64,000 bases of DNA from Antilocapra americana (lineage: Eukaryota > Chordata > Mammalia > Artiodactyla > Antilocapridae), in contig ML664175.1 in NCBI GenBank assembly GCA_007570785.1, forward strand, positions 10,083,441 through 10,147,440, in the 5' to 3' direction. The position numbers and the translations under genes were made by a program. A model generated the notes under the pieces. The model saw only the letters and a program-made list of their open reading frames with translations, made no database searches and was not told where the DNA came from. Position 1 is the first letter of the stretch, and each line of letters starts with the position of its first letter. Of this stretch, positions 11,840 through 24,237 are shown one piece after another.

Positions 11840-12281
11840 TACAAAAATATGCTCAGGGACATGCTTTTACAGTGACTTTATGTCCCATTCTTGAAACATT
11901 TTTTTTCCTTTCATCATAACCAAGTTTATTTTAAGAAAGGTCTCCTCTCACTGTTCCTACAATCTTGCCTCCTATTCACTCCTTTACTTTCAAAATTATG
12001 ACTGCTGATACTATCATTCAATGGAAAATATTTGGGCAAAGACCATCAGGGCCTTTTAAGGACATTTCAATTTCCTCCTTTTAAGAACTCTCTTTTCTTG
12101 GGCTTCCTTATTCTACTCTTAACTTTGGGTTTCCAAGTTTTTTCTCTTTCCCTTCATTCATTCCCTAATTACTCTTGCATCTCAGGGTTCTGTTCTCAAC
12201 ACCCTTTCTTTCTCATTCTGTACTCTCTGTGGAGAAGTCTCACTTAAATCCATGGCTCAGCTCTCATGCACAAATTTGTAT
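11840..12281 (+). mobile_element. L2 LINE ORF2 remnant, part 1
   Basis: Colinear with L2 ORF2. The segment 'aaggtctcctctcactgttcc' through 'ctcttttcttgggcttcc', 'agggttctgttctcaaca' and 'ctcattctgtactctctgtgg' to 'aaatccatggct' matches the L2 reverse-transcriptase coding stretch in order. Part 2 resumes at 12945. The last 13 bases (12269-12281) are repeated, with two mismatches, at 12945-12957. Confidence 0.65.
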
Positions 12282-12944
12282 AATGTACAGAAAACTTTTA
12301 AAGGAAAAAATTCTCTTAAGTTTTCAATGTTGACTGAAATTATTTTTATTACAGTAGTCACTCACTAGAATACAAAACCAAATACAAATCCCTTATGTTT
12401 ATAGTTCTGACACAAGTATACAACCAAGCACTTTATAAAATGAATTCAAATTAAACTAAAATATAAAAAAAATCATAAAATAAACATTAATACGTGGGTG
12501 GTTGTATTTTCTTAAAACCTACTACCAACTCAAAATGTGAAAATGGGGCTGGCTCCTAAAGCATAGGTTTCTTTTTAATTTAAACAGAACTGTTTATCAT
12601 ATGATGATTCAGATCTCCCACCACTTTTCTCTGTTTAAACTACTATGAAACCTTCATTCATGTGGACAAGCACACGATGACACCAATTCATCTTCACTTG
12701 ATCTGTTGCATCATTTACGTAGTAAGCCTAGCTCTGCGATACTTGGCATCAGCAAGATTATAAACATAAATACAAATGCAGACATTGAAGTTAAGTTGGT
12801 AACACTACTTACAAGATGGTCATCCAGGTGATCCAGATTTGTTGAAATGAAAACATGAATATAAAAATCGATTTAGTGAACACACAGATGCCTGAGACTA
12901 TATTTGATGGATTCCAGGAATCCAGGAACTCTAATTTTGTGAAT
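12282..12944. other. 663-base segment splitting an L2, nature unknown
   Basis: I do not recognise this segment. It sits exactly between two colinear parts of one L2, flanked by a 13-base near-duplication (12269-12281 / 12945-12957), so it looks like an insertion. On the minus strand it ends near 12344 with an AATAAA (12345-12350 in complement). There is also a short open stretch with a hydrophobic end, whose stop codon falls near 12715. That is compatible with a retroposed transcript 3' end, but no poly(A) tract, inverted ends or known protein are visible. Confidence 0.4.
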
Positions 12945-13227
12945 CTCAATTTTGTATCTATAGCCTCAAACCCTCTCCTGGGCCTCTGCCCTGTATTTCT
13001 GACTGCCTAATAAAAATTTCTCTACCTACATGCATTGTTATCATTCCCCACGCACACGCCCACCTTAACCTGTATTCCCAATCTTAGTTACTGACATCAT
13101 CATCTACCCAGTTGTGTAAGCCAAAAACGTAAGTCTCATACTAGATTCCTTCCTCTGCTTCCCCTCCTACAAGCAAGACTTATTGATTTTACTTCTTAAA
13201 CTTCTTTCAAATCAGTGGTCATTTTTC
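12945..13227 (+). mobile_element. L2 LINE ORF2 remnant, part 2
   Basis: Continues the L2 of 11840-12281. 'ctcaattttgtatctatagc' is followed by 'ctgtatttctgactgccta', 'catctacccagttgtgtaag', 'ctcatactagattccttcc' and 'caagcaagacttattgatt', in consensus order. Confidence 0.65.
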
Positions 13228-13420
13228 TCATCCAGGAATTGTACTCAAAAACTATTCCAAGGAAATAATCCATATATTAATAAAACAAATAAAGAACAAA
13301 GATGTTCACCTTACTATTATACTTAATAAAGAAAAAACTTAAACAACAAAACTAAGAGCAGAGGAAAGATTAAGACAAATACAGTACAGATTATCCTCAC
13401 TCAGAAGCAATATAAGATTA
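13228..13420 (+). mobile_element. L1M fragment
   Basis: Diverged match to the L1 ORF2 3' region, including 'ccaggaattgtact', 'ccaaggaaataatcc' and 'aaagatgttcacc'. Confidence 0.5.
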
Positions 13421-14559
13421 TAGCTTTGGCAGACTAGCCATCAAAAAATTTTTAAATGCTTAGTGGAAAACATCATTAAAATGCTGGCTAAATATTGTTT
13501 TTAAAAATGCAGATGCATGGCTGATTAACCAAGAATGCAAAAGAGCTCCTCAGAAGCCAAAACAAACAGCAGTGGGAAGGGGATCTTGAAGCCAGAGAGA
13601 TTCAAAAGATCCAAAGTCAGGTCTTACCTTTGGTCTCTGTCAACCTTTGGTAATCTAGAGCTTTAGTTTTAAAAGACAATGGGCATGGCAGACAAGAGAC
13701 AATGTGGGCCCAAGGAAGGTAGGATATTTATTGGACTTTGCATAAAGCAAGGAGTCCCCAAAAGGCAATATCCTTGGTGAACAAGCTAAGAAACAATTCA
13801 TCCAGCAGAGGAAGATGTTAAAGAAAATTTTCTGTCTCAGTCTTGGCCATAAATGGAGGCAAAAAATAAGTCATTCTTGATTATTCAGGACTACAAGCCC
13901 ACTCTCAAATGGTTTTGGTGACAGAATTTATAGAATATGAATAGTCCCCAAAACACAAGGAGACATTTTCATTCAAATCAGTCCTAGGTTGGTGGTGCCC
14001 CAGACATTTAGCAAAAGGTAAAACAAATCTCTCTCAAGAAATTCAACTTCAATTTAAACTTCAAAAAAATTAATTAAACCACTAATAAAATTTCAAGGAA
14101 CATAAACCCATACTATAACCTGATGAGACATGAAAATTAGGTTACTGTGACTACCATCAGAAAAAATTTCAGGATAAGACTCACAAAAACCATAAGTTAT
14201 AAGAATTATTGATGTGGAATATAAAATAAACACATTTAATGTATTTAATAAAATGGAAGAAAATATAGCCAAAGAATGAGCCTATAAAAAAAAGTATCTG
14301 ACTTAGAAGAGAGCCACAGTCACTTCATTCCACCCTACATTGTCCTTATAGATGCTTATCTGGATGTCTCCCCTCAGTTACAGGCCCTACGGGGCAAAAA
14401 CAATCTGATTTTCCCAGGGCCCCAGCACTCAGACAAGCTTGGCATGCAGTAGCCTCAATAAAATATTTCTCTATTGAGTCTGCCCTTTCTATAGTCCCAG
14501 AGCCCTCCTAGTGCTGTGGACTCTGGCTGCCAGCACCCTGTCAGTGTGGTCTCTGTAAT
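13421..14559. other. Mostly unrecognised sequence
   Basis: About 1.1 kb without a convincing ORF. A possible L2 3' end lies at about 14360-14480 ('ccccagcactcag...ggcatgcagtagcctcaataaaata'). The rest is unassigned. Confidence 0.45.
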
Positions 14560-17145
14560 GCAGAATATAGTTAATGAATTTTTTTAAGTAAAAAATACCA
14601 CAGTGTGTGGATTAAATAGCAGACTAGACAGAGTTGAAGAAATAATTAGTAAGTTTAAAAATATAGCTGAAAAATTTACCCAAAATACAACAGAGAAAGC
14701 CAAAGAGATAGAATATATGTAATAAAGATGAATGAAGAGCACAGTGTGAGGTCTAACAGATGTGTACTTGCAATACCGAGTATAAGAAGAAAATACTGAA
14801 AGATGAACAAGAAGATGAAGTAGGAGAGCTAATACTACTTCCAAAATGATTAAAGATGTGAATCTTTGGATTCAAGAAGCTGAATATATTGCAAATAGTA
14901 AAATAAAAATAAAACCAGACATCTAGACTTAAACCACCACTGTAAAATAGTTAACACTGCACACCATGGTGTAAGACTAAATGTTTTCCCTCCAAGATCA
15001 GGAGCAAAACAGGGAAGCTAATTCTCACCATTGCTATTCAACACTATACTGAAACTTACAGCCAGAGCAATCAGGCAAGAAAAAATAAATAAGATACACA
15101 AACTGGAAAAAAAGAAATAAAACTATTTTGACTTTCAAATAATATGATTCCCTACATAGAAAATCTCCCTCATAAAATTTAAAAGACTGATAGAAGTAAT
15201 AAAGTAATTTAGCAAACTGCAGATAAACACTCAAAAATCAGTTGAGTTGCTAATACCAGCAGTAGACATTCTGAAAAGCAAAGTAAGAAAACAATTCCAT
15301 TTACAAATGCATCCAAAAACCAAATTAGCTCAGGAGAAATTTAACCAAAGAGGTGAAAGAATTATACACTGAGAAGTATAAAAAGTTGCTAAAAGAAATA
15401 GAAAGAGATTCTATGTTTCTGGATTGGAAAACAATTTTGTTAGATGGCAATACTAGCTAAAGTGATCTACAGAGTCATAAGAATTCCTATCAAAATTCCA
15501 ATGACCATTTTTGCAAAAAATTATATAAGTCAATCCTCAAATTCATATGGTACAGCAAGGGGCCCCAAACAGCTGAAACAATCTTGAAGAATAAGGACCA
15601 AGTTGGAGGCCTCATACTTTCTGCTTAGAAAATTACTGCAAAGCTACAGTAATCAAAACAAGGTGGTATTGGCACGAGGACAGACCTTAGATCAACGGAA
15701 TGAAATTGATAGTCCAGAACAGACCACTATATCTGTGACCAATTGACTTTCTTTCTTTCTTTAATATGAACTGTTATTTCCTTTTTTAATTTTTTTTCTT
15801 TTTCCTTTTGCTGTGCCAGCTCTTAGTTGTGGCATGCAGGATCTAATCCCTGATCCGGAATCAAACCTAGGTCTCCAGGACTGGGAGTGTCTTAACCACT
15901 GGACCACCAGGGAAGTATCCTAATTGATTTATGACAAAATTATTTGATAGGGTAAAGAACAACCTTTTCAATGAATAGATAGCCACATGCAAAACAATGA
16001 AGTTGGACTCTTACAGTACACAGAAAAATTAACTCAGAGTGGGTTAAAGACCCAAACGCAAGAACTAAAATATAAAACTCTTAGAAGAAAACATATTTAG
16101 AAGAAAAGTTTTAGGAGTAAAACCTCATGTACTTGGACAATGGATTCTTACATTAGCCACCAGAAGTATAAACAATGAAAGAAAAAAATAAATAAATTTG
16201 ACTTTATCAAAGAACTTCTGTACATCAAAGGATATTATTAAGTAAAAAGACAACCTGAAAATGGGAAAAAAAACCTATTTACAAATTATATTTGATAAGT
16301 ATCTAGTGTCTCAAATATATAAAAACTCTAATAATTTGACAACAAAAAGACAAACAACCAAATTAAAAAACAAAGGATTTGAATATACATTTTACCTAAG
16401 AAGAATATACAAAAGGTAAGCAAGAAAATAAAAAACCACTCTGCATCACTAGTCACTAGAGAAATGAATATCAAAACCACAATGAGATACCCCTCCACAC
16501 CCACTAGAACAACTGTAATAATAAAACAAAACCAGAACATAGCTGTTGTTAATGATGTGGAGAAATTGGAACCGCTATACATTGCTAGTGGGAACGTAAA
16601 ATGATGAACCTACTGTAGAAGAAGTTTGGTAATTTCAAACACAGTTAAACAAACAATTGCCATTTGACCCAGAAATTCCATCCTAGTTATATACCTGAAG
16701 AATTGAAAACAAGGACTCAAACAGCGACTTGTATGCTGGTGGCAATATTCATTTCAACATTATTCACAACAGTCAAAAAGTGGAAACAGTCCAAAGTCCA
16801 TCAACAGATGAATGGATAAACAAAATGTAATATATATACATAAGTATATCACATACACATATTTAACCACATATGTATATAATTATATATATAATAGAAT
16901 ATTACTTAACCACAAAAAGGAATGAAGTTCTGATACCTGCTGTAATATGGCTGAACTTCAAAAACATTATGCTAAGTAAAGAAGCCAGACACAAAAAATC
17001 ACATATGCCAGTAGTCTATAAAAGATAAATTCATACAGACAGAAAGTGAGTTGTGGTTGCCAGGGACTAGGGGGAGGGTAGAATGAGGAATGACTATTCA
17101 ATGTATACAGGGTTTTCTTTGGGGTGATGAAAATGTTTTGGAACT
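14560..17145 (+). mobile_element. Ancient L1M with ORF1-side, ORF2 and 3' UTR pieces
   Basis: About 14590-14930 resembles the ORF1/HAL1-like region ('agactagacagagttgaaga'). From about 14950 the ORF2 RT C-terminal half is colinear: 'ctattcaacactatactg', 'attccatttacaaatgcat', 'aagctacagtaatcaaaac'. It continues past an inserted CHR SINE (15750-15921) through the 'cattgctagtgggaac' block to the 3' UTR ('gagttgtggttgccagggac'). Stops in all frames make it inactive. A Bov-tA lands in the 3' UTR at 17146. Confidence 0.8.
15750..15921 (-). mobile_element. CHR SINE inside L1M
   Basis: The reverse-complement tRNA-Glu-type head reads 'ccactggaccaccagggaag' at its end, preceded by 'ctgatccggaatcaaacc' and 'gctgtgccagctcttagttg'. 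Near-duplicate flanks aattgactt (15741-15749) and aattgattt (15922-15930) mark the insertion into L1 ORF2. CHR is a cetartiodactyl-specific family. Confidence 0.88.
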
Positions 17146-17358
17146 AGGTGGCACTAGTGGTAAAGAACATGCCAATGAAGGAGACATAAGAGACCTGGGT
17201 TTGATCTCTTTGAAAAGAAGATCCCCTGGAAGAGAGCATGACAACCCACTCCAGTATTCTTGCCCGGAGAATCCCATAGACAGAGGAGCCTGGGAGGCTA
17301 CAGCCCATGGGGTCACAAAGAGTCAGACATGACTGAAGTGACTTTGCACACAAACACA
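17146..17358 (+). mobile_element. Bov-tA SINE
   Basis: It lacks the first bases of the head, starting at 'ggtggcactagtggtaaag', and then follows the usual body to 'gacatgactgaagtgacttt'. Three overlapping frames on both strands arise from it. Confidence 0.92.
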
Positions 17359-17554
17359 ATCATCATCATCACAATTCATTCCTGGACTATGACTTTCTTG
17401 CCTGATATATTACCACCCAACAGCTAGAAAAAAACAGCTAGGCAATTTCATCAGCAATGAAGAAAATGAAAATGACTGTTAGGTTGGCATTCACTATGAT
17501 ACCAACAGCCATTTAAAATTTTATATATATATACCATGATTTAATTAAGAAATC
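17359..17554. other. No recognised feature
   Basis: Short spacer with an (ATC)n-like start at 17361-17372. Confidence 0.4.
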
Positions 17555-18640
17555 CATGTAGGAAGCAACCTAGATGTCCATCAACAGATGAATGAATACA
17601 GACATTGTGGTACGTGTATACAATGAAATATTCAGTTCAGTTCAGTTCAGTCACTCAGTAGTGTGCGACTCCATGAAGTGCAGCATGCCAGGCTTCCCTG
17701 TCCATCACCAACTCCTGGAGTCCACCCAAACCCATGTCCATTGAGTTGGTGATGCCATCCAGCCATCTGTTGTCCCCTTATCCTCCTGCCCCCAATCCTT
17801 CACAGCACTAGAGTCTTTCCCAGTGAGTCAACTCGTTGCATGAGGTGGCCAAAGTATTGGAGTTTCATCGTCAACATCAGTCCTCCCAATGAACATCCAG
17901 GACTGATCTCCTTTAGGATGGACTGGTTGACTCTCTTTGCAGTCCAAGGAACTCTCAAGAGGTTTCTCCATCACCACAGTTCAAAAGCATCAATTCTTTG
18001 GCGCTCAGCTTTCTACATACTCCAACTCTCACATCCATAAATGACTACTGGAAAAACCATAGCTTTGATTAGACAGACCTTTGTTGGCAAAGTAATGTCT
18101 CTGCTTTTTAATACGCCATTTCAGTTGGTCATAACTTTCCTTCCAAGGAGTAAGCTTACTCAGCTATAAAAAAGGAACACATTCTAGTCAGTCTGAATGA
18201 GGTGGATGAATCTAGAGCCTATTATAGAGAGTGAAGTAAGTCAGAAAGAGAAAGACAAATATTGTATATTAACACATGCATATGGAATGTAGAATGATGG
18301 TACTGACGAACCTATTTACAGGGCAGCAATGGAGACACAGACATATAGAACAGATTTGTGGACATGGTAAAGGAAGGAGAGGGTGGGACGAATGGAAAGA
18401 ATATGGAAACATATACACTACCGTATGTAAAATAGATAGCCACGGAGAATTTGCCATGTGACATAAGGAGCTCAACCCAGTGCTCTGTGACAACCTAGAT
18501 GGGTGGGATGGGATGGGGGATGGGATTAGGTTCAGAAGGGAAGGGACATGTGTAATACCTGTGGCTGATTCATGATGGTATAGGCAGAAACCAACACAAT
18601 GTTGTGGGGGCAATCATCTTCTAATTAAAAAAAAATCCAT
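17555..18640 (+). mobile_element. Artiodactyl L1 3' end split by a BovB
   Basis: Left part (17555-17633): 'agcaacctagatgtccatca' to 'caatgaaatatt'. Right part (about 18152-18640): 'actcagctataaaaaaggaa', 'gtgaagtaagtcagaaag', 'tttacagggcagcaatgg', ending in 'ctaattaaaaaaaaa'. The two parts are contiguous in the L1, with the minus-strand BovB at 17634-18151 lodged between 'aatatt' and 'actcag'. Confidence 0.88.
17634..18151 (-). mobile_element. BovB 3' end inserted in L1
   Basis: It opens with the reverse-complement BovB tail, a run of cagtt units at 17634-17656. It continues through 'gtccatcaccaactcctgg', 'ggatggactggttgactc' and 'ttcaaaagcatcaattc' to 'ataactttccttccaagga'. This covers roughly the last 500 bases of BovB, so the copy is strongly 5'-truncated. 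The plus-strand frame at 17840-18040 is antisense to ORF2 and is not a gene. Confidence 0.92.
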
Positions 18641-20000
18641 GTACAAGGCAATTAATGTTGTTGCTAATTTTACACTGTTATACAGAAGGCTGCAATGAAC
18701 ATACCTGTAGCTCTTTCATATTCCTTAATTTTTCCTTAAGATAATTCTTAGAAGTAGAGTTTTTGCATCACTGCAAACTTGTAATATTAAAAGAAATGCA
18801 TATTACCAAAGTATCCTCCAAAATGTTAAAGCAAATATATGCTCTCACCAGGAGAGTATGAGAGCACTTATTTTTCACACTCTTAAAAACATGAATTAGT
18901 TTATCCTTGTTTTAAATATTTGAAAATATAATTTAAAATTGTATAACTTCTTTTGAAGTTTAGTTTTTAAATTACAAGAGCAAAAGCTGCTTTTTGGCAA
19001 AAACTTAACAGTTCAAATGAGTAAGAAGTAAACATCCTTCCTACCCCACCCCCACTGCCAATAGCTCATTCCCCAGTGGTAATCACTGTTAACAACCTTT
19101 TATTTCCACAACTGCAGGGCATTTATCTTGTTCTTTCCTGAATTCCTGGTTAATGGTATGGTAATGTTGTTCCTGGTATATACTGTCTTTAAAACATATT
19201 TATTTGTAAAAATGGCATCATACCTGACATTAGTTTCTGAAAGTTGAGCTTTTTTTCCAATGAATTGTACATATCTTTCTACTCTTTGTATATATAGATC
19301 TGCTTCATTTTTAAAAAATATGAATGGTATTCTATTATACAAATGTAACATAATTTATCACCCCTCACTCAGATTATCCTAGTTTTTCACTATTTTAAGC
19401 TCCAGTGAAATGAGTCTCCTTGGAAGTATATCTTTGTTTTGTAGTGCAAATATTTCTGAGGGATAAAGTCCTATAACAGATTCAAAGTCACAAAATATGT
19501 GCCAAAATGCTTTCCAAAAGATTGTACCAATTTACATTCTCTTCACATGTGAATGTTTCCTATTCTCAAGCCAGCATTTGATATCCTAAATGTTTTTAAC
19601 TTTGCTATGCTGAGATGTTAAAATTCTATCTCGCTATTTGAATTTTAAGCATAACCCCTTGGGCAGTGGTTTAACAGTTTCTTATAATCACTGGCCATTT
19701 GTATTTCATCTGTATATTGCCCTTTATATCCTCTACCTATTTTCCTATTAGCTTTTCTGTCTTTTTCTCATTTATCTGAAGGAATTATTGATATATCATA
19801 GGTAGTTACCTTTTCTCTTACTAAATATGTTGAAACATTTCTCCATAGTTTGTTATTTGTTCCTTAATACTGTTTATGGTATATTTACCATATGCAAATT
19901 TAAAAATCAAAAATGTCTTTTCCTGGTAGAGTACTTAATTTGGAGACTTAACTGCTATAGCTTATAACATAATATTTTTGCTATCTGGTATGGCAAGCCC
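18641..20000 (-). mobile_element. Ancient L1M, ORF2 3' half in reverse
   Basis: The text is colinear with reverse-complement L1: 'ggctgcaatgaacat', 'gaatggtattctattata', 'ccaatttacattctcttc', 'tttaactttgctatgctg', 'cactggccatttgtattt', 'cctacctattttcctatta' and 'tttgttatttgttccttaat'. It is old and riddled with stops. Part of 18960-19080 does not align. Confidence 0.62.
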
Positions 20001-20068
20001 ATTCTCAACATACTTTTTTTTAAAATGCCTTCACTTTTTGCATTTCCTATTTAATTTACCAAATTTCA

Positions 20069-20620
20069 ATGAAAATTGCTTCTTTTCTTTTTCAAAATGT
20101 TGTGAATGGACTACCATGTCAAATCACCTTTCCTTTCTCTCTCTTTAAATTCTCAAAGCTTTTCTCTTTTCACTGTTCCCACAACCATGGCCTTAGTTCA
20201 GACCTCATCACTTATGAACTGAATTACTGCAATAACCTCCCATCACGTTTCCCAATCTCCAATCTGACCTTCATTCAATCCATTCTGCACATTGTGATCA
20301 GAGACTTTTTTTTTTTTAATTCTTTGATTATGTGACTACATATTTGAAAAACTTCAGAGTGGTGTTTGGATCTTCTAATTTATCATGGCAATGTCTACCT
20401 ATTACTTTGGTCTCCTCTCTGTCCATTTTTCTACAATTTCTTGCTAATTCTCTTTCCAATCCCTTCCTTCTGTTTAGAAACTTCTCTTTTGGTTTCTCAT
20501 CTAGTCATCTCTTTCTCCCCTAAAAACTCAGCTCAACATTTGCCTATTCTAGAAATAACCATTTGTGATGCCACAGCATCTAGTACATACATCTGTGACA
20601 GCACCTGTCAAACCATTCTG
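20069..20620 (+). mobile_element. L2 LINE ORF2 3' remnant
   Basis: L2 order: 'ctcatcacttatgaactg', 'aattactgcaataacctcc', 'caatccattctgcacattg', 'gattatgtgactacat', 'aacttcagagtggtg', 'actcagctcaacatttgcc'. The overlapping frames at 20069-20335, 20332-20523 and 20366-20704 are therefore decayed L2, not host genes. A T-run lies near 20308. Confidence 0.68.
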
Positions 20621-20870
20621 CATAGGAATGTTCATAAAAATTTGGTTCATAATAACAAAAACCCTAAATGTACACCAGTAATAAAATTGATCAATAAGTT
20701 ATAGTTTATCCATGCACTAGAATGCTAAAGATCAATAAATAAACAATAAAATATGGACACATGAAACAAAATGGATAAAACCTTACAGATATAATGCAAA
20801 ATGGAGAAAAACAAACACAAAATAGCATTCCATCAGCCATACTAGAAAACTTAATGAATCACAAGCATTA
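20621..20870 (+). mobile_element. L1M 3' fragment
   Basis: 'aaaaccctaaatgtacacc', 'tcaataagttatagtttatcc' and 'aatggataaaaccttacag' follow the L1 ORF2/3' UTR junction order. Confidence 0.55.
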
Positions 20871-21178
20871 GGTAGAGTACACAGAGGATCATGATTCTAA
20901 AGTAGGGAATAGTTGGCTACAAATTAAGCCTTACTTCAATCCTGCCTAACAAATCTTAAAAACAAGACCAGAAAGGATCAAACTATTTCACACTGACTTA
21001 AATGTGTCCAAGGACAAAATACAAGAATATTTATAGTAATACAAAACATTCAGCATCCAATAAAGTACAATTCCCAATGACCAGATTCCAATAGAAACTT
21101 GTCAGACATGCAAAACAGCAGAGAGAAAAATATGATTCATAATGATAAAAAATGAAACCCATAGAAACCAACCAAGTT

Positions 21179-22425
21179 AATGTTCAAGATTCTCCAAGCC
21201 AGGCTTCAACATTACATGAACAATGAATTTCCAGATGTTCAAGCTGGATTTAGAAAGGGCAGAGGAACCAGAGATCAAATTGCCAACATCTGTTGGATCA
21301 GCAAAAAAAACAAGAGAGTTCCAGAAAAACATCTACTTCTGCTTTATTGACCTGCCAAAGCCTTTGACTGTGTGGATCATAATAAACTGTGGGAAATTCT
21401 GGAAGATATGGGAATACCAGACCATCTGACCTGCCTCTTGAGAAATCTGTATACAGGTCAGAAAGCAACAGTTAGAACTGGACATGGAACAATAGATTAT
21501 TGTTCCACAGAAAAACATGGAACAACTGGTTCCAAATTGGGAAAGGAGTACGTCAAGGCTATCTGTTGTCACCCTGCTTATTTAACTTATATGCAGAGTA
21601 CATCATGAGAAACTCTGGGCTGGATGAAGCACAAGCTGGAATCAAGATTGCTGGGAGAAATATCAATAACCTCAGATATTCAAATGACACCACCCTTCTG
21701 GCAGAAAGTGAAGAACTAAAGAGCCTCTTGCTGAAATTGAAAGAGGAGAGTGAAAAAGTTGGCTTAAAACTCAACATTCAGAAAGCTAAGATCTGGTCCC
21801 ATTGCTTCATGGCAAAGAGATAAGAAACAATGGAAACAGTGAGAGACTTTATTTTGGGGGGCTCCAAAATCACTGCAGATGGTGACTGCAGCCATGAAAT
21901 TAAAAGACGCTTGCTCCTTGGAAGGAAAGTTATGACCAACTGAAACAGCGTATTAAAAAGCAGAGACATTACTTTGTCAACAAAGGTCCATCTAGTCAAG
22001 GCTATGGTTTTTCCAGTAGTCATGTATAGATGTGAGAGTTGGAGTATGTAGAAAGCTGAGCGCCAAAGAATTGATGCTTTTGAACTGTGGTGTTGGAGAA
22101 GACTCTTGAGAGTCCCTTGGACTGCAAGGAGATCCAACCAGTCCATCCTAAAGGAGATCAGTCCTGAATATTCATCGGAAGGACTGATGCTGAAGCTGAA
22201 ACTCCAATACTTCGGCCACCTGATGCAAAGAGCTGACTCATTAGAAAAGACCCTGATGTTGGGAAAGATTGAAGGCAGAAGGGAAAGGGGATAACAGAGG
22301 ATGAGATGGTTGGATGGCATCACAGACTCAATGAACATGAGTTTGAGTAAACTCTGGGAGTTGGTGATGGACAATGGGGTCACAAAGAGTCAGATATGAC
22401 TGAGCAACTTAACTGAACTGAATTA
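21179..22425 (+). mobile_element. BovB LINE, 5'-truncated in RT
   Basis: It starts at 'aatgttcaagattctccaag' within the RT domain and runs to the BovB tail at about 22425. The sense frames are broken. 21223-21429 and 21500-21823 hold RT pieces, and the catalytic motif is YSND (21677-21688), so the first catalytic aspartate is lost. There is also a small local duplication around 'aatagattattgttccac' (21490-21525). The antisense strand is open for 201 codons (21778-22383), which is discussed as a finding. Confidence 0.93.
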
Positions 22426-23350
22426 AAGGAGATGAAAGAGTTAGTAGACAAATACATTAAAACTGTATGCCACATGTTCCATTATCAGTAAAGATATGGA
22501 AGATATGAAAAAGATCTACTGAAACTCTTAGAGAAGAAAATTAGAATGGATAAAATGAAAAGTATATTGAATTATATTAACAGCAGATTTGACATGATAG
22601 AAGAAAAAATAATGAGCTTGAGCATTTAGGAACTGAAAGTATCCAAAACTAAATATTAAAAGATTAACTGTGAAAGTGAGCAGAGCATAAGTCATCCAAA
22701 GAATAACTCCAAGTGCCTAATATATGTGTAACTGGAGTCCTAAAAAGAGAGAAAACAGAGGGAGACAGGAATGTATCGGAAGAAATAAAAGTCTAAAAGC
22801 TTTCAAACTTGATGAAAATTATAAATGCAAACATTCAAGAAGCCTAACTAATTTCAGAATAAAAGACATGAGAAAAACTACACCAAGGTACATCATAATC
22901 AAACTGCTCAAAAACAGTGAAAAAGACAAAATATAAAAAGTGCCCAAGTGGAAAAAAGAAACATATTATGTAGAAAGAAATACAGACAAGGATAACAACA
23001 GGGTTGTTTTCTTTTCCCCAAATACAATGCAATAGAAAAGACAGTGATGCAACGCTGTTAAAGCAGTAAAAGGAAACACTGTCAACCTAGAATTCTATAC
23101 CTAACAAAAACATTTCTCACAAACAAAGCTATGGACTTCCCTATCGGTCCAGTGATTAAGACACCACCTGCCCATGCAGGACACAGGGGTTAATCCTGGT
23201 CCAGGAAGATTCCACATTGTTGTTGCTATTGTTCAGTCACTAAGTTGTGTCCAACTCTTTGTTACCTCATGGAGCACAGCATGCCAGGACTCTCAAGAGT
23301 CTTCTCCAGCACCGCAATTCAAAAGCATCACTTCTTCAGCACTCAGCCTT

Positions 23351-23463
23351 CCCTGATAGCTCAGTTAGCAAAGAATCTGCCTGCAATGCAGGAGACTCCG
23401 GTTCAATTCCTGAGTTGGGAAGATCTGCTGGAGAAGGGATAGGCTACCCACTCCAGTATCCTT
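23351..23463 (+). mobile_element. Short Bov-tA SINE inside BovB
   Basis: 'ccctgatagctcagttagc' to 'cactccagtatcctt' contains only the tRNA-like head and the start of the body. The duplication tcagccttc (23343-23351 and 23464-23472) marks the insertion site. Confidence 0.9.
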
Positions 23464-24237
23464 TCAGCCTTCTTTATGATCCAACTCTCACATCTGTACA
23501 TGACTACTGGCAAAAACCACACCTTTGACTATATGGGCCTTTGTCAGCAAAGTGACATCTTTTAGTTTTTAATATGCTCTCTAGCTTTGTCATAGCTTTC
23601 CTTCTAAGGAGTAAGTATCTTTTAATTTCATGGCTGCAGTGATTTTAGAGCCCAAAATCTGTCATTGTTTCCCCTATTTCCCATTCTATTTAACATGAAG
23701 TGATGGGACTGGATCCCATGATCTTATTTTTTGAAGATTGAGCTTCAAGTCAGTTTTTTCACTCTCCTCAAACCAAGAGGTGCTTTAGTTCCACTTCACT
23801 TTCTGCCATTAGAGTGGTATCATCTGTATATCTGAGATTGTTGATATTTCTCCCTGTAATCTTGATTCCAGCTTGTGGTTCATCTGGTCTGACATTTTGC
23901 ATGATATATTCTGCATACTAGTTAAATTATCAGGGTGACAATATACAGCCTTATCATACTCTTTTCCCAATTTGGAAGTAGTCGGTTGTTCCATGGCTGA
24001 TTCTAATTGTTGTTTTTTGACCTGCATACAGATTTCTTAGGAGCCAGATAAGGTGGTCTTGTAGATCCATCTCTTTAAGAATTTTCCACAGTTTGTTATG
24101 ATCCACACAGTCAAAGGCTTGAGCATAGTCAATGAAGCAGAAGTAGATGTTTTTCTGGAACTCCTTTGCTTTCTCCAAAATTCAATTAATGTTGGCAATT
24201 TGACCTCTGGTTCCTCTGCCTCTTCAAAGCCCAGATT

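Noticed and set aside
18269..18613. 114-codon minus-strand ORF
   Set aside because: Lies entirely in the 3' UTR of an artiodactyl L1; a chance antisense frame.
20069..20704. Three overlapping plus-strand ORFs of 63-112 codons with signal-peptide-like starts
   Set aside because: The DNA aligns by eye with the L2 ORF2 3' part; hydrophobic look comes from pyrimidine-rich codons.
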